Source of the DNA: Thermoplasmata archaeon
GTDB taxonomy: Archaea; Thermoplasmatota; Thermoplasmata; UBA184
Length of the DNA stretch: 10,567 nt
Assembly (NCBI GenBank): GCA_030042855.1
Contig: JASHYU010000095.1
Location: forward strand, 1 to 10,567
Direction: 5' to 3'
The notes under the pieces: generated by a model
What the model saw: only the letters and a program-made list of their open reading frames with translations
What the model was told of the DNA's origin: nothing
Database searches by the model: none
Position numbers and translations under genes: made by a program
Part shown: in pieces, positions 6,828 through 10,567 of the stretch
Position numbering within the stretch: the stretch's first letter is position 1
How the letters are laid out: every line of letters starts with the position of its first letter

Positions 6828-8882
6828 TTATGCCACCTCGCCGCCGTCCGCCCGGGAGCGTACGACTAAGCGAGCGCCCACCCCGATTATGAGCATGATG
6901 GCGAGCAGGACGAGGGCCGCGCCCCAGGCCGCCGCCTGGAGGTTCTCGAAGTTCGATCCGAAGTTGTTGAAGATGAACGGCGTGATGGCGGCCGTCTGCG
7001 CGCTCAGGTTGGTGAACCAGTAGGCGCTCCCGCCGGCGGTCAGGAGGAGGGTCGCGGTGTCCCCCGCGGCGCGCGACGCCGCGAGCAGCATGCCGGTGAC
7101 CAGCGCCCCGCGCGAGCTCCCGAGCGCGATCCGCAGGGCGACCCGGTGGCGAGGAAAGCCGAGGGCCAGCGCCGACTCCCGGAGCGACGCGGGCACCGTC
7201 CGAAGGGCCTCCTCGGTCGACCGGATCGCGATCGGGAGCATGAGGACGCCGAGCGCGACGCCACCCGAGAGCGCGCTGAGGGCGGCGTAATGGTCGAAGT
7301 AGAGGAACAGCGAGAAGACGAAGACCCCGATGATGATGGTCGGGACTCCGGTCATCACGTCGGACAGGAAGCTCACGGCCCGCGCGAACCGACCTCGACC
7401 GTACTCGGAAAGGTAGACGCCCGCGAGCACGCCCCCCGGAACGGCGATCAGCGAGCCGATCCCGAGCATGATGAGGGTCCCTTGGATCTCGGGGCCGATC
7501 CCGCCGGCCGAGCAGGTGATCCCGGGCTTGGGGTTGCACCCGAGCGGCGGGAGGGACGTGTAGAAGGCCGGGCGGATGACCTCCGCGCCGCCGTACTGGA
7601 TCGCCGTGTAGAGGACGCTCGCGAACGGCGCCAGGGCGCCCACGAGGCACGCGGCCGCGAGGGCCACGAACGCCCACTGCACGAGCCGGCGTCGGCCCAG
7701 GTGGCGGTCCCTCGAGGTCCGGAAGCCCTCGTCGGCGACGCGACGGCCGTCGGACGCCTCGCCGGTCGCTTCGGAGGGCGGACTCAGGGCTTGCGTCGGG
7801 AGGGGAAGCGTCGTGGGGCGCGCGACGACCGCTCGACGCGGCCGGGCGAACCACCGGCGTCGAGCTCCCTCCCCGTCCGCTTCGCGGGCACCGGACCGGC
7901 GGAGGAGGAGACGCGCGACGACGTTGACCAGGAGCGTGATCCCGAGGAGGATCACCGCCAGTTCGACGACCGCGCTCCGCTGGATGCCCGGCGGCGCTTC
8001 CGTGAAGTTGTCCACGATCCAGCTCGCGAGCGTCGAGCCGGGCGAGAACAGCGTCCCCGGCAGGATGAAGATGTTCCCGATGACCATCGCGACGGCGATC
8101 GTCTCCCCCAGCGCCCGGCCGAGCCCGAGGATGATGCCCGCCACGATGCCCTCCCGGGCGGGGCGGAACACGCCCAGGCGGGTCGATTCCCAGCGGGTCG
8201 CGCCTAGGCTCAGGGCCGACTCGCGGTGGATCCGGGGAACGGCCCGGAGCGCCTCTCGCGAGATCGCGGCGATCGTCGGGATGATCATGATCGCGAGGAC
8301 TATCGTCGCGGTCAGGAGGTCGAAGCCGGTGTAGCGGGAAGCGAACGGATAGGCGCCCCCGGTGAGCGAGCTCAACCCGGGTTCGATGCTCGAGCGCATG
8401 AGGGGCACAAGGACGATGAACGCCCAGAATCCGTAGACGACCGAGGGGACCGCGGCGCTGAGATCGAGGGCGTAGGTGAGCGGGCGCCGCAGGAACGGCG
8501 GGGCGATCTCCGACAGGAAGATCGCGCTTCCGAGCGCCACGGGCACGGCGATCACGAGGGCGAGGGCGCTCGTGATCAGCGTCCCCGCGATCGCCGGACC
8601 GGCCCCGTAGATGTTGTGGACCCCGTCCCAGGTCGAGCTCGTGAGGAAACCGGGGCCAAAGTAGAGGATCGACTGCCACGAACCCTGCAGGAGGAAGTAG
8701 ACGAGCGCCGCGATCAGGAGGACGACGGCGATCGTGACCGCGAGCGTCAGGCCGTGGAAGGCGCGCCCCAGCCACCGCAGGTGGCTCCAGCGCGCCCGGC
8801 GGCCCGACGAGGCGGGCGCCTCCCGACCGCTCGGCGACGGACTCCCCGGCCCGCTACGTGCAGCTGGGGATGGCGGCTCCAT
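6828..8882 (-). CDS. Fused phosphate ABC transporter permease PstC-PstA
   Basis: One uninterrupted 684-residue frame carries both permease subunits. The PstC half (about 40-328) has six hydrophobic segments, near 44-66, 98-124, 140-162, 188-208, 244-270 and 303-327. Its ATPase-docking EAA loop is at 210-233 (EALRAVPRIHRESALSLGAT), followed by GLGRALGET. A linker of about 70 residues (329-398), rich in Arg, Pro and Ala, leads to the PstA half (about 400-675). That half has its own six segments and its own EAA loop (EEALRTVPASLRESALALG, 557-575), then SRAAGDTATLLLTAG. No stop, start or ribosome site marks a boundary, so this is a genuine fusion unless the assembly is wrong. One polypeptide would replace the PstC/PstA heterodimer. 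The ATG at 8882 lies 29 nt inside the end of pstS, and no closer in-frame start is visible, so translation is probably coupled to pstS. The first 35 residues are a low-complexity Pro/Ser/Gly/Arg tail, presumably cytoplasmic. Confidence 0.92.
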   Translation of the reverse strand: MEPPSPAARSGPGSPSPSGREAPASSGRRARWSHLRWLGRAFHGLTLAVTIAVVLLIAALVYFLLQGSWQSILYFGPGFLTSSTWDGVHNIYGAGPAIAGTLITSALALVIAVPVALGSAIFLSEIAPPFLRRPLTYALDLSAAVPSVVYGFWAFIVLVPLMRSSIEPGLSSLTGGAYPFASRYTGFDLLTATIVLAIMIIPTIAAISREALRAVPRIHRESALSLGATRWESTRLGVFRPAREGIVAGIILGLGRALGETIAVAMVIGNIFILPGTLFSPGSTLASWIVDNFTEAPPGIQRSAVVELAVILLGITLLVNVVARLLLRRSGAREADGEGARRRWFARPRRAVVARPTTLPLPTQALSPPSEATGEASDGRRVADEGFRTSRDRHLGRRRLVQWAFVALAAACLVGALAPFASVLYTAIQYGGAEVIRPAFYTSLPPLGCNPKPGITCSAGGIGPEIQGTLIMLGIGSLIAVPGGVLAGVYLSEYGRGRFARAVSFLSDVMTGVPTIIIGVFVFSLFLYFDHYAALSALSGGVALGVLMLPIAIRSTEEALRTVPASLRESALALGFPRHRVALRIALGSSRGALVTGMLLAASRAAGDTATLLLTAGGSAYWFTNLSAQTAAITPFIFNNFGSNFENLQAAAWGAALVLLAIMLIIGVGARLVVRSRADGGEVA

Positions 8883-10164
8883 TGAAGGTCATCGTCTTGA
8901 TCCCGGCCTCATCGATCGCGATGAGCGACGCCGGCAACGCCGCATAGTACAGCGGCGTCGGGCTCGTCTCGTTCGTCAGCTTTTGCCCGTCGGTGAGGAT
9001 CCAGTTGAGCCAATCGACCAGGAGCTCCGCCTTCTGCACCGTGGGCGCGGTGGCTCCGGCCGCGGGCGTGAGCTCGTTGGCCGACTGGTAGACGTAGGTG
9101 TACACCAGGGTGGCGAGCGGATAGTCCGAGGCGCCGGGGGCGTTGATCATGGTGACGTTGTACCAGTTTCCGGTCGACGCCGGGTAGGCGGACGGGTTCG
9201 CCGCCACGGTGTTGTCGATCGCGGAGAGCGTGTTCGCGACCGTCGGCACGATGTAGTTGTGCGACGGGTTCTCGATCGCGGCGTACGAGAGCGGGGTCTT
9301 GTACGTGATGGTGTCCGTGAGGTCCGTGTAGCCGATCGCCCCCGAAACCGTCGCGACCGTGCTCAGCATGAGCGAGTTGCCCTTCTCCGCGATCTGCGTG
9401 GTGTTGTGGTGGAACTGGGCGTAGTTGATCGTCAGGCCCTTGCCCACGTTGTCGTTCCAGTACCCCGAGCTCGCGGACAGGAAGTCCGTGAGCACGTACG
9501 TCGTTCCCGCGGGATCGTCCCGCCAGACCGTGGTGATCCCGAGGTTCGGCAGGGCGACGCCGGGGTTGATCGCCGCGATCGCAGAGCTGTTCCAGGACGT
9601 GATGGTGCCGTCGTAGATGTCCGTGAGGATCGCGCCGGTGAGGTTGAGGTGCCCGGGCACGTTCCCGATGTTGTAGATGATCGTCAGCGCTCCGCCGACG
9701 ACGGGGAGCGTCAGGGGCTGCGACGGCATCGAGGCCCGCTCGGAGGCGTTGAGCGGCTCGTCCGCGACCGCGAAGTCGATCAAGGGCGGGTTCTCGGAGA
9801 AGTGGGTGATCGCCGTGCCCGATCCCGAGGCGGGGAAGTTGACCTGCGCCCCGGTCTCTCCGGCGAAGTCGTAGACCCAAGCGTCCATGAGCGGCGCCAC
9901 GAACTGCGCGCCGTCGCCCTGGAGCGTGACGCCTTTGGCGCAGGACGTGCTCGTCGTCGTGCCCGAGCTGAACCACTTCTGCTGGACCCCGACCGCGAGC
10001 GTGGCGGCCACGATGATCACGATCACGACCACCGCAACGATCGCGAGATTGCGCCGGCTGGTGCTCCGACGAACGACCGGCTTCGGGGCCGGGGTCTCCG
10101 GGGCCGGCGCCGGCTCGGGCGAGCCCGGGGGCGATCCGGGAGCGGCGGCGGGTGCGCCGCTCAC
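8854..10164 (-). CDS. pstS: Phosphate-binding protein PstS, membrane-anchored
   Basis: This 436-residue substrate-binding protein captures phosphate outside the membrane for the permease encoded downstream. Residues 1-38 form a Pro/Ala-rich tail ending in basic residues. A hydrophobic anchor at about 39-61 is followed by a Ser/Thr linker. There is no lipobox, so the protein looks N-terminally anchored with its tail in the cytoplasm. The binding domain shows GDGAQFVAPLM (82-92), FPASGSGTAIT (110-120), DFAVADEPL (130-138) and WRDDPAGTTYVLTDFLS (214-230). Compared with E. coli PstS, Arg135, Asp137 and Asp56 have counterparts (R215, D217, D135), but Thr10 aligns with Q87 and Ser139 with A219. The GTG at 10164 has GGAGG on the minus strand (10169-10173) with 4-nt spacing. 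The GTG overlaps the stop of a 44-codon upstream ORF in GTGA. It is the first large gene of the operon pstS-pstCA-pstB. Confidence 0.94.
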   Translation of the reverse strand: MSGAPAAAPGSPPGSPEPAPAPETPAPKPVVRRSTSRRNLAIVAVVVIVIIVAATLAVGVQQKWFSSGTTTSTSCAKGVTLQGDGAQFVAPLMDAWVYDFAGETGAQVNFPASGSGTAITHFSENPPLIDFAVADEPLNASERASMPSQPLTLPVVGGALTIIYNIGNVPGHLNLTGAILTDIYDGTITSWNSSAIAAINPGVALPNLGITTVWRDDPAGTTYVLTDFLSASSGYWNDNVGKGLTINYAQFHHNTTQIAEKGNSLMLSTVATVSGAIGYTDLTDTITYKTPLSYAAIENPSHNYIVPTVANTLSAIDNTVAANPSAYPASTGNWYNVTMINAPGASDYPLATLVYTYVYQSANELTPAAGATAPTVQKAELLVDWLNWILTDGQKLTNETSPTPLYYAALPASLIAIDEAGIKTMTFNGAAIPSCT

Positions 10165-10295
10165 AGGGCCTCCTTCATCGGCGCACCTTCGACGGTTCGG
10201 TCCTTCGGCGCGAGGGCGGTCCCTCGGCTCCCTGCGGGAGGGCGAGCGGCGAGGCGGGCACCCGGACCTGCGCCTCGCGGAGATCGGTCGGCCAT
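10161..10295 (-). CDS. Possible leader ORF translationally coupled to pstS (44 aa)
   Basis: An ATG at 10295 opens a 44-codon frame (MADRSPRGAGPGARLAARPP, ending GAPMKEAL) whose TGA overlaps the pstS GTG in the four bases GTGA. The ATG lies about 27 nt from the centre of the TATA box at 10319-10326, exactly where transcription should start. The pst mRNA would therefore be leaderless for this ORF, and the pstS ribosome site GGAGG lies inside its last codons. A small stem (CTCCC/GGGAG, 10228-10240) lies in its middle. The peptide is Arg/Ala/Pro/Gly-rich and matches nothing I know. Against it, long open frames arise by chance in GC-rich DNA, so this stretch may simply be a 130-nt 5' leader. Confidence 0.35.
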   Translation of the reverse strand: MADRSPRGAGPGARLAARPPAGSRGTALAPKDRTVEGAPMKEAL

Positions 10296-10318
10296 GAAAG
10301 AGGAGTGCTTCGTAGTCG

Positions 10319-10326
10319 AATATAAG
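10319..10326 (-). promoter_or_regulatory. TATA box of the pst operon
   Basis: On the minus strand this reads CTTATATT, close to the archaeal TATA consensus and the most AT-rich patch in the gap. It predicts a transcript start near 10295, coinciding with the ATG of the leader ORF and about 130 nt before the pstS GTG. The inverted repeat immediately upstream of it (10329-10371) is a candidate regulator site. Confidence 0.6.
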
Positions 10327-10328
10327 AC

Positions 10329-10371
10329 CGGTAGTTGACCCGTTAGTCCGATAGTTTATCTGAAACTACCG
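10329..10371. repeat. 8-bp inverted repeat between pst promoter and transposase gene
   Basis: CGGTAGTT (10329-10336) and AACTACCG (10364-10371) are perfect inverted arms separated by 27 nt. Inside, TAGTTT/AAACTA (10352-10357 and 10363-10368) makes a tighter 6-bp stem. CGNTAGTY-like copies recur at 10329, 10341 and 10349. The repeat lies just upstream of the pst TATA box and encloses the presumed transposase TATA. It may be a regulator site for pst or part of the terminal repeat of the IS630-type element. Sequence alone cannot decide. Confidence 0.5.
10353..10360 (+). promoter_or_regulatory. TATA-like box for the transposase gene
   Basis: AGTTTATC lies with its centre about 29 nt upstream of the GTG at 10386, compatible with a nearly leaderless transcript. 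It is divergent from the pst promoter and lies within the arms of the 10329-10371 inverted repeat. Confidence 0.35.
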
Positions 10372-10385
10372 CGCTCCCGTGTCTC

Positions 10386-10567
10386 GTGCGTCGCGCCCCT
10401 TCGGTGCACCTTCCGGCGCGCGAGCGGCGGCGGTTGCTCGGGATCGCCGTGGACCCCGGAACTCCGGCGCGTCTCCGGCGGAGAATCGAGATCGTGCTCC
10501 GTGCGGCGGACGAGGGTCGCAACCAGGATATCGCGCGGGAGCTCGGCACCGACCCGGGCACGGTCGC
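10386..10567 (+). mobile_element. IS630-type transposase, N-terminal part (3' cut by window edge)
   Basis: From the GTG at 10386 the frame runs open to the window end (60 codons). It opens VRRAPSVHLPARERRRLLGI, then PARLRRRIEIVLRAADEGRN, then a helix-turn-helix QDIARELGTDPGTV. This is the standard N-terminal DNA-binding region of IS630-family transposases: an RARIVLLAAEG-like helix, then xxIARxLGVSxxTV. The DDE catalytic domain would lie beyond the edge. Whether the gene is intact cannot be judged. The frame is open back to a TAG at 10344-10346; the GTG at 10386 is chosen because family members commonly begin with a short basic/proline stretch like this one. The GTG at 10404 is an alternative. 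Winged-helix regulators share this fold, so the call depends on the family-specific helices. Confidence 0.75.

Noticed and set aside
5914..8775. A 953-codon open frame on the minus strand across pstB and pstCA
   Set aside because: It is an out-of-frame shadow of two clearly recognisable genes, with arginine-rich, repetitive translation.
8734..10338. A 534-codon plus-strand frame antisense to pstS
   Set aside because: The pstS motifs on the opposite strand are unambiguous, and the antisense translation is Arg/Val/Gly-rich without any domain.

Overview
The window looks like chromosome from a high-GC archaeon. The evidence is archaeal-type promoters (TATA-like boxes about 27 nt upstream of start codons, some with no room for a leader), clear Shine-Dalgarno sites inside an operon, and a GH57/GH15 enzyme pair of the type found side by side in Methanocaldococcus jannaschii (MJ1611/MJ1610). 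A Thermoplasmatota-like genome is my guess for the lineage. That is inference, because no rRNA or other marker gene is present. No tRNA, rRNA or CRISPR array was seen.

Region 1 (1-1343) is visibly less GC-rich than the rest and looks accessory. It begins with the C-terminal part of a minimal nucleotidyltransferase (MNT) that runs off the left edge. This is followed by its HEPN partner, broken by a lost start codon, a frameshift and loss of the catalytic histidine: a dead HEPN-MNT toxin-antitoxin module. Next, on the minus strand, is a small two-helix membrane protein with a soluble C-terminal domain of unknown function.

Region 2 (1344-6050) is metabolic. A GH57 alpha-amylase-like enzyme and a GH15 glucoamylase-like enzyme, both on the plus strand, probably break down intracellular alpha-glucan. 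Between them, on the minus strand, is a CADD-type heme-oxygenase-fold diiron protein that retains every residue I can align to the metal ligands and to the self-sacrificing Tyr/Lys of chlamydial CADD, which makes p-aminobenzoate from its own tyrosine. A stand-alone APS-kinase-like P-loop enzyme follows, with a TATA box placed for a leaderless transcript.

Region 3 (6069-10326, minus strand) is a compact phosphate-uptake operon: pstS, a fused pstC-pstA permease, then pstB. The genes overlap or nearly touch, and no phoU follows before the convergent APS-kinase-like gene. The TATA box lies about 27 nt upstream of a 44-codon ORF whose stop overlaps the pstS GTG, so pstS may be translationally coupled to a leaderless leader peptide.

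Region 4 (about 10327-10567) holds an inverted repeat and the N-terminal end of an IS630-type transposase, divergent from the pst operon and cut by the window edge.
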